From contig JASJZH010000006.1 of NCBI GenBank assembly GCA_037178975.1, forward strand, positions 6,014,001 through 6,078,000: a stretch of DNA of 64,000 nt. The letters run 5' to 3'. The stretch is from Oscheius tipulae. Taxonomy: Eukaryota > Nematoda > Chromadorea > Rhabditida > Rhabditidae. Below the pieces are notes generated by a model. It was not told the origin of the DNA, did not search any database, and was given only the letters and a program-made list of their open reading frames with translations. Made by a program: the position numbers and the translations under genes. Positions 1 to 11,168 of the stretch are shown in pieces. Position 1 is the stretch's first letter; every line of letters starts with the position of its first letter.

Positions 1-706
1 AGCTCATTTGAAACAAAAACATAGCACTCAACACGTGCGTTAAGCGATGGAAATAGGCTCAAGGTCGTAGAGTACGAAGAAATATTCGCTTGCCTCCAGG
101 AATCTGTGCCACCTTGGGCTTGATGAAAAAACATGACGGGCATCTCAAACAGCCATCGGAGCCAACGAAAGACGAATTCTCGCGGCAATTTCGGTGAAAG
201 AACAATAAACAAAATTCGGGACAACAATTTGAAGATGGTCTCAAAAATCTGTGGAAGTTCAGGATGGTCCCCCGACGATAATGTGTTGTTCTTTCAAGAA
301 CTACCCAAAATAAGCTTTCAAGGTAGTTCAGATCGAGGACACCACTTCAGAACAGAGATCAAGGAGACTACTTACTGAAAGTGTTGCTTGTGTAACAAAG
401 TTATACTTCTTTCACTCAAAATTTGAAGAACAGTAACAAGGAGCGGTTTGACGTTTTTGGTTTGTATTTGAAATGGCTTACTGCTTATGGTTAAATATAA
501 GTGAGTATTATTAAAAGCTATGCATAATCAAACTCTCACCATCCATTTCTCTGTGCTTGTTATGATGATTCATGTGATCAAAAACATTTTCGTTTGGCGT
601 TCACTTGGGAACGCCCATGGGACGCCGAACTTCCTTCGGTGCATGCTCCGCCCCTAAACCGTGCCCCTACATAAGGCAATCGGCGGTACGGTCCAACCAA
701 CCAAAT
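1..706. other. Intergenic, left edge
   Basis: No convincing gene is seen. Two short open frames (59-244 minus, 133-378 plus) lack introns, signal peptides or recognisable motifs and look like chance frames. The last ~60 bases hold the proximal promoter of the first gene, with a weak TATA-like CTACATAAGG about 40 bases before its ATG. Confidence 0.5.
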
Positions 707-1497
707 ATGTTCCAATACGTTCTCATCGGTCTAGTGGCATTTTCCCACGCTCTTCCTACCCGTACCGGCATCTTCCTTGCTGATCCCGATGGTAAACACA
801 ATAATCGGAACGTCTATTTATACAATTCTTTTCAGCATCTGAGACCAACCCCGATACCATGGAAGTTGTGCAAGTCGGCTCCCAGCTTTTCTTCAGGGAT
901 CTTGATGGCACCCTGATCAGCGTCGACCAAGAAGCTCCTGTTGAGAAGAAACGCGAAAAGATTGCCAACATGAAGGCCACTTCCAAGGACGGCAAAGAAC
1001 ACAAACAGCCTGCTCCCGCATTTGCCATGGAGGAGCCCAAGGACTATGATTTCATGAGCGGACAGCCTGGGGTACCTCCAAAGCTTCCCGCTGGAGCTTT
1101 TGTCAACTTTCGACCTGCTGAAGTTGCTCCTGACACTTTTGACTTCAAAGAGTCTCCCGCCGTTTCTAATCCTGCTTCTACCTACCTAGAGGGTGGAGAT
1201 TTCGACAAGGTAAACAGCAATTCCTGAACTGTACTCATTCAACTGTTTTAGATTCCCGCTCCCAAGTGTGAAATGGCTGGCTGTGTTGGACCTATGCCTA
1301 ATGACGGCTCCTTCTCCCTTACTGGCGACAACAACGCCGACAAGGAGTCGTGCTTCCAAACTTTCGTCCCTCTCAATGGCTGTGTTGGAGGCAAAGGCTA
1401 CCCTATGGGCATGCTCTGCACCATCTGCTGTGACTGCTCCAACGACTTTGTCACAGAGATGAAGAAGACTGTTGGCTTCAAGTCCTACAAGCCTTAG
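707..1497 (+). CDS. Secreted Cys-rich protein of unknown function
   Basis: Three exons: 707-791, 836-1209 and 1252-1497, with introns of 44 and 42 nt bounded by GT...TTTCAG and GT...TTTTAG. The predicted protein is about 230 residues. It starts with a signal peptide (MFQYVLIGLVAFSHA, cleavage probably near ALPT). A charged, Pro-rich middle follows. The C-terminal third holds all the cysteines in a compact pattern (KCEMAGC, SCF, NGCVG, LCTICCDC), ending in GFKSYKP. The clustered CxxCCxC motif suggests a disulfide-bonded extracellular domain. I do not recognise the family. The start was chosen because it is the only ATG giving a signal peptide in frame with the long second exon. Its position beside other secreted genes fits an extracellular or cuticle role, but that is inference. 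Confidence 0.8.
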
Positions 1498-2577
1498 GTT
1501 CCCAGTTCTTTCTTATGTACCTTCTTCCCTAGCTAGTCTTCATATTAACCGCTTCTAGGGACTACGAGTCCTATTGATCTCTCGACGGGTCTGTCCATAT
1601 ACCCTGTACAGCTGTATATACCCAATTACATGTACATATCAAGCACACTGTTGGTTGTTCGCGTGCGGTACAATGAAAAGTGTATGATACCCAGTTGTTT
1701 TTCCTTGGAAAGCGAAAGTCCAAAAGCTGAAGTACTCTTGCAAAGTTTTACATGACCCAAGTTGAAAACAAGAAAGGGTCTATTCGGAATTAGAATCTGG
1801 GTACTTGGCAGGAGACACTCTTCTTTCACGCCAAAACAGTCAGTCAGGATCAAAATCTCTCCGCATCTTTGAGCTACTAAAACCTGCTTCTTGCTCTATT
1901 CTGGGCGAAGATTGTATGGAATCTCTGCGCTGTAATCAATATACTGACACCGAAAAAGTGAGCTATGATCATGACTTGAGATGGGAAAACAACCCTCTAT
2001 CGTCGTCACATGCTGGCGAAAAGGCTGCGTCACGATCGATCATCCATCAAATTTCGCTACCGTCGGTGATTCCCAATCTCCCATAAATTCAGTTCTTCTA
2101 TCATACCTATCTATTCAAGAATCAAAAGAGTAGAACGAGCGTTGCGATTTTCGATCGCCGGCCTCCTCTCTCTGTCCTCCCAATGCAGAGTTAGTGTTTC
2201 GGGAGGCCATAAAGTGAGGAATGTGCTACGGTTTACAACCGTTCAACGACAATTAGAACTCGTTGCTCACTGGACAACGGCTACTTGGCTTTATCGTTGA
2301 CTCGAAATTCTTTGCGTATCGCGGGATCATTGAACGAACTGTAACCAACCTGACACTCCTGTATGTACTCGGTGGCACGTGATGAGAGAAAACCAAAAAA
2401 GCCGAGGGTCTCGAGCACGAGGTTTCCTGATAATTAAATGTTGTTCTTGGAATGAATGCTTTTTACTTAATTGCGAGCTGATTTCATTGGAGTCTACATT
2501 GAACTCCAGAGCTAGACGGGCAACCTGCTTATTCAATTCGGATCTGTATTTCGTCTACTTGTAATTTTTATAATGTC
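1498..2577. other. Intergenic between convergent genes
   Basis: Holds the 3' untranslated region of the Cys-rich gene and then unremarkable sequence. The longest frame (1805-2086 plus, 93 residues) has no motif, no intron pattern and no signal peptide, so I treat it as chance. No RNA gene or repeat was recognised. Confidence 0.4.
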
Positions 2578-4939
2578 TCACGTGGTTTCAGGTAGCAAAG
2601 TTCTGTAAGAGTCATCCACACAGAATCTCAAAACGAAATCTTCGAAACAAACAGAGAATTCCTTTGTATCGAAGATTTTCAGAAGGGCTGTATAAGTTTC
2701 TGATGAATTGAGATTGTTAAGAATCTTCGCTTGTATACTGGAAATGAATCTTGTTGCTGCTCTCAGACTGTACCTGCACAGCGCTTCGTATGATTTTTTA
2801 GCACTTCGGCAGAGCTGTATGAGCACTTCCCGCTCTTTTTCTTCGACGTTTTCAGGATCAAACTCGTGTGTAAAGAGATTATCTAAACAATTATGCAAAT
2901 GTCCAAGGACAGCTTACGAATCGTATCGCAAATGTCCGAAAGTCCTTTGATAAGTCTGATTTGTTGGAAGTTTTTAAAAAGGAAGACAAGTTTGGCTTTT
3001 GCTGGTTCTGCAGCTGTTGCGTAAACTTCGTTTTTCAGTATATAGATGTTGGTCAAGTATTGGTCCTAAAGAATGTTTTGTTAGTGGATCCAATCTATGG
3101 TGCCTTATTTGTTTGAGGAATTCTTCTGACGGCTCCATTACTCCAACAGTACAATGAACTCTTACAGTCTCTGCCAATGACCAGAAAATAGCTACTATCT
3201 CCGATGGACTCGCAACGGAACACAAACTGCTCAGGCCCTAGCTAAAATTATCTATTTTTGAAATAATAAAAAAGAGAACCTTCAGTGATGAAATTTTGTG
3301 ATTCACAAACGATTCCGATGCAGACCGGCAACGCCAGACATACAGCTAAAATTGAGTTTCGGACTGTCTCTACCAGTATTACCTCTCCTGTGGATGTCAC
3401 TACAGCAAAATGATTATTACCGCAACTTATATCGCTAACAGATCTTTCGTTGAAAGCTTGAAGCTGCGTTGGCTCGATTCTACACAATCTTCAATTCTGA
3501 CGGGATAATGCTAACCTCGGTCCAAGTTTTGGTAATCCAAGTTGTTCCTTGTCATGGTTTCCCCATACCCAAACTTCGAGTGCAGGTGGCAGAACAACAT
3601 CGTCTGTTGAAGTCTCGAAGTTGATAAATAGTGATGTTTCACAAGTACTGGGCTGTTTTTCTGAAGTGTTTTTCAGTTATTATCAGCAACAAATGCTACC
3701 GTATTCTTGCCGTTTATCCTCAATGTCAATTGTATCCATTGACAAAAAAGTAAAGCTGTTTTGACTGGGATTGATACTCGAGAAAGTACGAAGTCTATAT
3801 TTCCTAGAAAGTTCGGGTACAGATGATAGTGAAGAAGGTCGAGCAACAACATCAGAAGACCTACAAAAGTTTTGTTTTTTTCTGGTCATGATACCGATTT
3901 GACGGCAGTGTTCGGCTCTTCATGCAGACGGCCATTGAGCTCCTCAAGTTATCAACTTCATCGTCATCCAAGAGAAGTTGCTCCGTTTCAGATGCTTTCT
4001 GAAAGCAGTTTCTGCGTACCATGCGTTCTTCCTTACCCTGTCTGCTTCCAGCTGCAGAATTGAAATTCTGAGCTCACGGTCATCTCGACATCTGTTGCAG
4101 TTACCAACAATATAGCTTCCTCTTACTGTATCCAGTCGATCTTCCACTCGAGAGGAGGTGTAGTTGAACTTTTCCACAAGTGCTATCACATGATTTCTGA
4201 GTCTCAATATGATATAATTTTGAAACATTGCATACTCTCCGGCCCTAATATCTCGAACAAACTTATTTTTGAGCTTCAACACTTTTTCGGCCTTGAAAAC
4301 ACTTGAATCATCATTTCTCATCAAATTGAACTTGTAAAGATGATTGTCCTCTCCAATGAAATAACACTCATTTTGGAGAACGGCTGCCTTTCCAATAAGA
4401 CGACCACTAAATTAATAGGGTTGTTTACAAGAGCTAAAACCAAACCTTTCAGTCTCAACAATTGACACACCATGAGGACACTGGAAGTGCTCTGGCTCGA
4501 CAATTAACAATTTTTTGTCTCCTTCGCTAGACTCCAAAACGAGCGAATTTTCTTCAAGAGTCAACGGAAAGTTCCCCGAGTAAATGTTCTAAAAGTAAAT
4601 GCTGTTGTATCTCTGTGTTTCTCGTGTTTGCATGCAAAACAATCTTTGTGTGGAAACACGTCTAGTTGCACAGGCTGCTGATAAAGCGGAATAACTGACC
4701 CGACAATAGTGATAAAGTTGATTTTCCGGACAGGGAACTAATTTGGCATTGTCCAGTCGATAGACCTCATAGTGCAGTGGGTCATTATTCATGGCAGTCA
4801 AGATATTAGAACATCTGTTGTCATCCCCATATGAAGTTTTCTTTCGAAGTACTGTAATCGATTTGAAGAAAGACCTAAAATACAGTCGAATTACAGTACT
4901 CTTTAATAAAATAGATGCAGAAAATTTGAGAGTAAACAT
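2578..4939 (-). CDS. RCC1-repeat protein, possibly alsin-like
   Basis: Multi-exon model read on the minus strand. Clear parts: exon 4939-4700, exon 4588-4447, exon from 4406 to about 3960, several short exons to 3000, and a last exon ending at the TGA at 2578-2580. RCC1 signatures are visible around 3585-3390: VWVWGNHDKEQLGLP followed by ISCGNNHFAVVTSTGELYVW, the second joined across an intron. Earlier exons hold weaker repeats of the same beta-propeller type (LRNHVIALV). The C-terminal ~170 residues are helical (KSYEALCRYSLRAATRFISS) and could be a divergent Rho-GEF (DH-like) segment, as follows the RCC1 propeller in alsin; that is inference. The region near 3940-3890 does not splice cleanly in my model, and one junction near 3113 needs a GC donor. 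Alternatives are another RCC1 exchange factor or a Btk-inhibitor-like protein. Confidence 0.5.
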
Positions 4940-5808
4940 GGAAACTGTAGCATCCTATACTACGTGTAGAAAGTTCAAACTCTTCTAACGGCCAATTTTA
5001 TGCAAGAAAATCTTAAAAAGCAGCTAGCTAGAAATTTCCAGTGAGTTTTATGCGTAACCAAACTGTTTTTATTGGGCTCAGAAATAAAAAAGATGATTTA
5101 TAACGGAAGAATATTCACTCAATCTTTGCCAATTATGTGGATAATGAGGGTTAATGTGACCGAGTCGGACTCGTTCAGGCAAAGAGGCCGAGTATGTGCG
5201 CTCTAATCATCGACTCATGGGTGCGCTGCGGCCCGCGACCACCACTTCGTCCCGAGCGTTTGGCTCCGTTTGAGTTTTAATTCAAATTTTCAACTCTTGT
5301 CAGTTTAATATGCATTACACAGAGAAACGTAATTATTCAACGCTTTTCAAAAACATTTGACATTTTTTTTTCCTCATTTCGACATGTGATTTATCAGTCC
5401 CAACAGCGCTACACTATTGCAACAAATCCGTTGCCTGACCCAGTTTTTCAAAAGCGAATACATCGCAAACTCCAGATATTGATTTTCTGGTCACGTTTTC
5501 ACCAATTTATTGCATTTTGGAACAGAAGGTTTTCAATGGTTTGTGCTGAATTCAAATCCTTGCCTTTCCCGCGTATCACAGCCATAAATGGGTGCGTAAA
5601 AAATAGTGGCGCGGCTCCTGAACATGTCATTTCGTCATTCTCTTTCCTCTCTTATTGTTTCTTTTTACAATGCAGTCTTTTACAGAATATCTCAACTACA
5701 GTACAAGGTGATACAATCAACGCTAACGTAAAATTAGACTATAGGCTGGCTTCGTAAGTGAGTAATGTTATTCCTTTGAACTGTCTGGTTAGACCGTAGG
5801 CTTCTGCA
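4940..5808. other. Divergent intergenic region with GC-rich island
   Basis: Shared upstream region of the minus-strand RCC1 gene and the plus-strand striatin gene. Mostly AT-rich, but 5158-5272 is sharply GC-rich and contains short inverted repeats (see separate entry). The frame 5386-5757 shows no protein motif. Confidence 0.4.
5163..5272. other. GC-rich island with inverted repeats, possible structured RNA
   Basis: An island of GC-rich sequence in AT-rich surroundings. CGAGT-CGG-ACTCG forms a small perfect hairpin near 5161-5173. GGCCG (5186-5190) can pair with CGGCC (5229-5233) around a loop containing GAGT and ACTC. No tRNA A or B box is present. It may be a non-coding RNA, a regulatory element, or neither. 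Confidence 0.2.
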
Positions 5809-8251
5809 ATGACTCAAACTGACGAGATCTCTCCAAATGGACAACAACAACAGGATGTCAAGGAGGACAGGCCGTGTGTCTATACGATGAGTGGAGTATT
5901 GCACTTTTTGCAACATGAATGGAGTAAGCACGAGATAGATAAATGTCGATGGGATATGGAACGAGCCGAGTTACAAGTATGAATCATTGTTTCACAGTGT
6001 AAAAGTGAACTTTAGGCCCGGATAAGCTTTCTTCAAGGCGAAAGAAGAGGTCAAGAGAACTTAAAGGCTGACCTTCTTCGACGAATCAAAATGCTCGAGT
6101 ACTGCTTGAAACAGGAACGAGCCAAAAACTATCGTCTGACACACAACGGGGAAGATCCACCTGTATATGAGGAAGAAGCAACGATACCAGGTAATATCTA
6201 ATCTGTTGCTTATTCCAACAAAACTTTAGATATTTTGAATCAAGAAGCCCTCCACAACCTAAGCAAATCAGAGCCAAAGGAGGTCTGTGGTGAATACGTT
6301 ATGGGCAGGGCACTACTTAAACAGTTTCTCAATGTGAGGAATTTTGTCTGTGTTTTATTCTTATTCAATTGCAGGAAGTCGGCTACAGTGAGAAAATGCT
6401 CGACGTAAGGAATTTTCGCGGCGCACGTGAAAACGGTCCAGGTGGACATCGACTTCCGACTCCTCCGGATCTCATCAAGCGAGATGACGACAGTGATTCC
6501 GAAGACGTAAACGGAAGCAAGATCGATGATGATGCCAACTTTGTCGACTCTTCTTTTGACTTTCTCAAAAAAGAAAAATCCGACATGGGATCGAAAGGAA
6601 GTTCCTACTCGCAGCGAGACACCTGGTCCAACACTCCCAGTGATATCATGGACCGCCTGAAAGACAGATACTTGAGCGATCAGCACAGGCGCCTTCATCC
6701 CGAAGAGGAGTATGATGACAAGAATGCTTCGAGCAAGGGAAGACCTCATCAGTCTAGCAACATGCCGAATCCTTTTCCTGAGCTCGACATTTCTGACATT
6801 GGATTAGGAGACGATCCGAGAGACATGGATATCAAGACTAACTATGATGAGGTACCCCTATCCAGTAAATGCAGTAAAATCCCGCTTTTAGGAAGGAGAC
6901 GATCCTGGACTCCATCAAATGAAGTGGTCGACGAAGACTACTCTCCGTTCCCACATGGATTCTGTCCGGGCCATGCAGGTATTACAAAAATGTTTGCAAT
7001 TTTGAACACGCACATTTTAGTTCCACCCGGTTGAGCCCGTCCTCTTCACGGCCAGTGACGACGGAACCATAAAAATGTGGAACCTGGACTCTGGAAAGGT
7101 CGACAAGCCAAGTAACCATTTGGGTTTTGCTCTCTCAATCTCAAACTTCTTCTAGATGCAGCTGAGGGAATTGAGCCTGTGTACACATTCAGAGGACATC
7201 TGGGTCCTGTTGTCTGTATTGATCTTTCCCTTTCTGGAGATACTCTCTACTCTGGAGGACATGATGGAGCTCTCTGCTGTTGGAATGTTCCCAGTTCCAC
7301 TATTGATCAACATGCCGCTTACGGTAATAGAACTGCGTTCATTCGAAGCCAACTTTCTTTAGATCCCAAGGTTCTCTATGAGCGCATCAAGGCTCATGGG
7401 GACGTCATTTGGTCCGTCGTGTACCACTCCTCAGCTAATCGCCTGGTTTCAGCCGGTGCTGATAACGCCGTGAAACTTTGGGAACCAGGTTGGCTAGATC
7501 AGTTTCGAGAAAACATTCTGGTTGTTAGGAAACTACCAAGAACCTCTTGTGAAAACAATCGAGAGTCCTGAAGGAGTTGGATGCCCAGTCTCTGTCGACT
7601 TTGTCTCCACGGAGCCCACCCAGCTTCTCATCGCCTACCAAACGTTCCAGGCTTCTTTGGTTAACATTGAGACTGGCGAGGTTGTCAGGAATTTCGACTT
7701 TGGACAAGGTCAACCTCTTACAAGTGCGCCTGATATGCCTTTTTTTTAGAGGAGCCTTGCCATTTGACCAGGATTATCAGTCATCCTACTATGCAAATCA
7801 CAGTTGTTGCCTCTGATGACAGGAAAATTCGCTACTTTGACAACGTAACAGGTTAGTGGAACCGATTCTCAACATAATAAATTTGTGTAAACATGAGGAA
7901 GATATTGGCATGCATGTTGTACAGACTTTCTAGCATACCTTCCAGGTCAACTGATGCACAGCGCTGTAGCACACACTGATTCCGTGTCTAGTCTCTCTGT
8001 GGACTCCAACGGACTCTATTTGTTGTCAGGCAGTCACGATGGAAGTCTCCGTCTCTGGCACATGGAGAAGCGGGTCTGCCTACAGGTAAATTTGTTCATT
8101 TACTTTTCAACCAAGTGTCTAGGAGATTTCTGCGCATCGCAAAAAGTTTGATGCTGCCGTCATGTCAGTAGCCTTCCATCCTTCGCGGATGATCATCGGG
8201 TCCACGGGTGCCGACGGGTTGGTCAAGGTTTTCACGACGAGTTCTGAATGA
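5809..8251 (+). CDS. cash-1: Striatin (STRIPAK scaffold)
   Basis: Twelve exons: 5809-5976, 6016-6190, 6230-6333, 6375-6851, 6892-6978, 7021-7111, 7156-7323, 7363-7488, 7529-7708, 7750-7851, 7946-8085 and 8123-8251. Striatins are regulatory B''' subunits of PP2A that assemble STRIPAK complexes at membranes and centrosomes. Evidence: an N-terminal caveolin-binding and coiled-coil segment (GVLHFLQHEW, FLQGERRGQENLK, RRIKMLEYCLKQERAK), a disordered acidic middle, and a C-terminal WD40 propeller (LRSHMDSVRAMQFHPVEP, TFRGHLGPVV, LYLLSGSHDGSLRLW) ending GADGLVKVF, as in animal striatins. The length of roughly 600 residues is near the family norm. The start is the only ATG before the conserved N-terminus. 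Each junction restores the conserved reading frame. The symbol is that of the C. elegans orthologue and is used by homology. Confidence 0.95.
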
Positions 8252-8711
8252 GTCCCTTCTAATTTTATTTCGTGTTCTGTGTCATTTTCTCCAAATTGCA
8301 GACGTTAAGTCTGGCTAACAACGTTAACAACATTAAGTATTCAAATTGCTCTATTCTCCATCCCTTTTACTATGTATAATCATTCCCGGTACTTGCTATT
8401 AGTAGCTTTGTGGCTAATACCTCGTTTAATATTCCAAAAAAGTAACACTAGCTAACCAACATTGCTCATTGTTAGGTCGACTCTTTCTTTTAGTCCTTGT
8501 TAGATCCTAAGTATTGACTGTCGTTGATATTCATTAAATTAATTAACCAACAAGGTTGTCTGCATTGTATTTTAGTAAAATTCGGATTCAAGTGTTCAAT
8601 GATTCAAGGTGGGCTTGGAGATTTTGACGGTGCGATAGTCATGAGTCTCATGCCGATCTGAAATAGTTTCTTTGAGACTCTACAAAAGATTTACATCCAG
8701 ACGTCTTGGTT
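8252..8711. other. Intergenic between convergent 3' ends
   Basis: Carries the 3' untranslated region of striatin and that of the small minus-strand gene downstream. AT-rich, nothing else recognised. Confidence 0.5.
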
Positions 8712-9074
8712 TCAGTTTTCGAAGGGCCAGGCTGAGCAGGCAGTAGACGGACTGGTGGTTTGGCCTGAAGACTTTTCTACAATAAAAAGTTGGTCTGTAC
8801 CGTTATAAAAGATGCGCTTTGATTGCTCTTCTTACTCGGAATCAATATCGGAGTCTCAATCTGAATTGGAAACTTAATTGATTTGTGAATTGTGAAACTA
8901 GCCTCCTGCGAGAACTTTTTTTTAAGTTCATTGTTCTTTTTGTTTATATCCCTGATGTCCTCTTCCAGACGGGCATATTCTCCCAAGAACGCGTCCTTAA
9001 AGCAATTTGCAGCTCAGCCTAGCGGTAATTACCTTGTTATCGGCGTCATTGGAAAGCATCTTAGGTTTGCTCAT
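8712..9074 (-). CDS. Small coiled-coil protein, family unknown
   Basis: Starts at the ATG 9074-9072 (MSKPKMLSNDADNK). A 37-nt intron is followed by an exon with a strong short coiled coil (YARLEEDIRDINKKNNELKK). The 3' end is uncertain: a consensus donor GTAAGAAG near 8850 joined to the acceptor near 8793 gives a Ser/Thr/Pro-rich tail ending at 8712, whereas another frame would extend to about 8648 with a KPPVRLLP tail. The protein is about 95-110 residues. I do not recognise it. The gene lies 170 bp downstream of another minus-strand gene whose stop is followed by AATAAA, so the two may be an operon. Confidence 0.5.
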
Positions 9075-9217
9075 GTCCGACCTTCAATCCGCTGTTGGTA
9101 ACTAAAAACTTAGACTCACTCTATGATGTTGACATAAGTATGCGACGGGTCCGACTGCGCTCTAAATGTCAATTTTATACACTTTGAGGTCAAAACGTGG
9201 GGTCACATATGCACACA

Positions 9218-9226
9218 TTTATTACA
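9218..9226 (-). promoter_or_regulatory. Polyadenylation signal AATAAA
   Basis: On the minus strand CTGTAATAAATG lies about 20 bases after the stop of the upstream gene and about 130 bases before a TTTTTAG site ahead of the next ATG, the layout of nematode operon intercistronic regions. Confidence 0.5.
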
Positions 9227-9243
9227 GTTCCATGCATACAAAA

Positions 9244-10060
9244 TTACGTTGAAGGTTGAGATGAATGTTGTACAGAAAGTCTGCGCCGAGGTAGTGCATC
9301 CGGATGTGCAACTTTGACGAGCTTCTCTTCCTGAACTGAACGTCACAAAGTTTCAGATGATAGGCAGACCCCCGATCGGAAATGAATAGTTTCCCTTGAT
9401 TCAGTAATCGTTGTTGTCTTGTTCTCTTTAACTATCCGATCGATGTCGAACTTGGGGGAAACAGAAATTCTGTTCAGTCTTTGTCTCAACTCCTGAAACA
9501 CAGATTCTCAATCACAAAAGAACTCACATCCATAACTACTGCTCTACTTGGTGACGTTGTACTTACAACTGGACTTGGTGGTGGCGGTAGCCTATTTGGC
9601 GAAAAAGGTAATGCTGTAAACGAATATTAGATAATTTCATAGATACAAACGTTGTAGTGATTGTTGTCGAGCTATCCTTCTCTGTTCAATTTCCTGTTCA
9701 ACTTTCTGCTTCTGTGGCTTCAATCTATGCTGAAGACAAATAAAAGAGAGACTCAAAAGATTACCTGAAGCTCGGCTATGAGTGCCTGCTCTAGAACTGG
9801 ACGAGGAGTATTGCTGACTTTTCGCTCCAGACAGCGCTGAATTCTTAACCGTGCAACAAGTGGATAATCCAAGTTCTAAGAGCTCTTCTCACTCATACCT
9901 GAGCATTTTTCGGCTGTATACTTTTGGGTTTGACAGGCTGAACAAGTAGAGGTTTTGTCACGACATTTGCTGACGTAATGGTTGAAATGAAGGGAACAGG
10001 CCTGACAGGAATTATCGCCCGATAGTCGCCATCGCGCGTTTCTTGAAGTTTTCTGTGCAT
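9244..10060 (-). CDS. Small basic Pro-rich helical protein, family unknown
   Basis: Six-exon model from ATG 10060-10058 to TAA at 9244-9246, with every junction keeping one frame: MHRKLQETRDGDYRAII... ; RCLERKVSNTPRP... ; HRLKPQKQKVEQEIEQ ; PLPFSPNRLPPPPSP ; ELRQRLNRISVSPKFDIDR ; and a tail ending RRRLSVQHSSQPST. About 200 residues. Visible features are two amphipathic helical stretches, a Pro-rich linker, and a basic RRRLS site of protein-kinase-A type. No catalytic motif or signal peptide, so probably intracellular. The family is not recognised. The first exon-intron boundary is ambiguous because a 23-nt and a 62-nt intron both keep the frame; I prefer the longer, ending AATTCAG. Confidence 0.6.
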
Positions 10061-10268
10061 GCGTTTAGTGAAGTTCAGGTGAAGAAACACAAGTACCGAA
10101 CTTCGAGAAATTCAGAAGACATAGATAGCTCTCAAAGCACCGCCGGACGAAATGTTGTGACATGCTTTTATTGTTTCCAAATGAATCAGCGAAAGCGTCT
10201 CTTTCAGTCCACAATTGCTATAAATTGCCGTAATAAATGTCAGAAATTTATTAGGAAACGAATCAGAA

Positions 10269-10589
10269 TTACATTTCAAAGCAGTCCATGCAGTTGGCTC
10301 CTCTCCAGCTCAGACAATCTTTGCACCGACGGAGGAAGCTCTGAACTAATGGATATACATCCAAATTCAAAATAAGATACGGGTCCTTTGACAGCGTCGC
10401 AGTACCAATGACACTCCGCCATCCAATCCTTGCAAAGAGTTTGGAAACATTGGGTAATCATGGTATCAACCTGCCAAAAACATCCACATTAAGACCACAT
10501 CCTACCTCAGATGTTCTTTTGACACCGGTGGGTGGAATATTATAAGCATCCAGAGCTATAAAAAGAAGTGTCAAGACCAGAAGACGCAT
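10269..10589 (-). CDS. Secreted 8-cysteine peptide
   Basis: Three exons on the minus strand. ATG 10589-10587 gives a signal peptide (MRLLVLTLLFIALDA). A 35-nt intron (GTAGG...GGCAG) follows VKRTSE, and a second short intron ending ATTAGTTCAG follows AVKGP. The mature part is about 55 residues with eight cysteines in paired spacing (QCFQTLC, ECHWYC, CKDC, CMDC), ending CFEM before TAA. This looks like a disulfide-rich secreted peptide: antimicrobial, toxin-like or signalling roles are all possible. No family was recognised. A TATA-like TATATC lies about 25 bases upstream. Confidence 0.65.
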
Positions 10590-11168
10590 GATGAAATGAT
10601 AATCGAAGGACGATATATGCCGATACGAGAAAGAATGTTGCGAGAGGGCTGCTGTAGCGGGAGACCGCACCTGTCGGCGGAAATAGTCCGGATCCAAATC
10701 TGCATAATGATACTGATATTTACAAGCTGGGTATGTTTTTGCTTGTCTATACCTTAGAAACGGCGGCTCTGGCACTAATTATGGTAGATCTGGTTATGAA
10801 GAATCTGCCATTTAAGAAACGCTTATTTATGTCTACAACCATTGTTTATCAGCTCCCCAACACATAATCTGTTCTTTTCCTGGCTCCCATACAAGAGCTT
10901 TCGGTTTTCGACCGCTGCTGTACCAGGTATCTTTTTCAACACATTGACATCCATAGGCGGCATTAGCTTGTCAAAGCCGGCTATTGAAGCCGTATTACTG
11001 AGGCTGTGCTGCCATGACAGAGTCGGATGAAGAGTCATCGCAGTGATGAACGAGGATCCATTCGGAATCGATGTCCCCTAGCTAGCTCAAAGGGCCTTGA
11101 GCTCACGTATAAAGCCTCTTGTCAGCACTCGCAGCGCCAGGCGCCAGAGCATCGATCCTTGAGAATCA
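10590..11168. other. Intergenic between divergent genes
   Basis: Upstream regions of the 8-Cys peptide (minus) and the next plus-strand gene. A minus-strand frame with a true ATG (11038 down to 10823, 71 residues, two Cys) has no signal peptide or introns; I do not call it a gene. Confidence 0.35.

Noticed and set aside
6898-7034. Alternative striatin C-terminus reading SPFPHGFCPG
   Set aside because: It comes from reading through an intron; splicing at 6851/6892 restores the conserved WD40 start.
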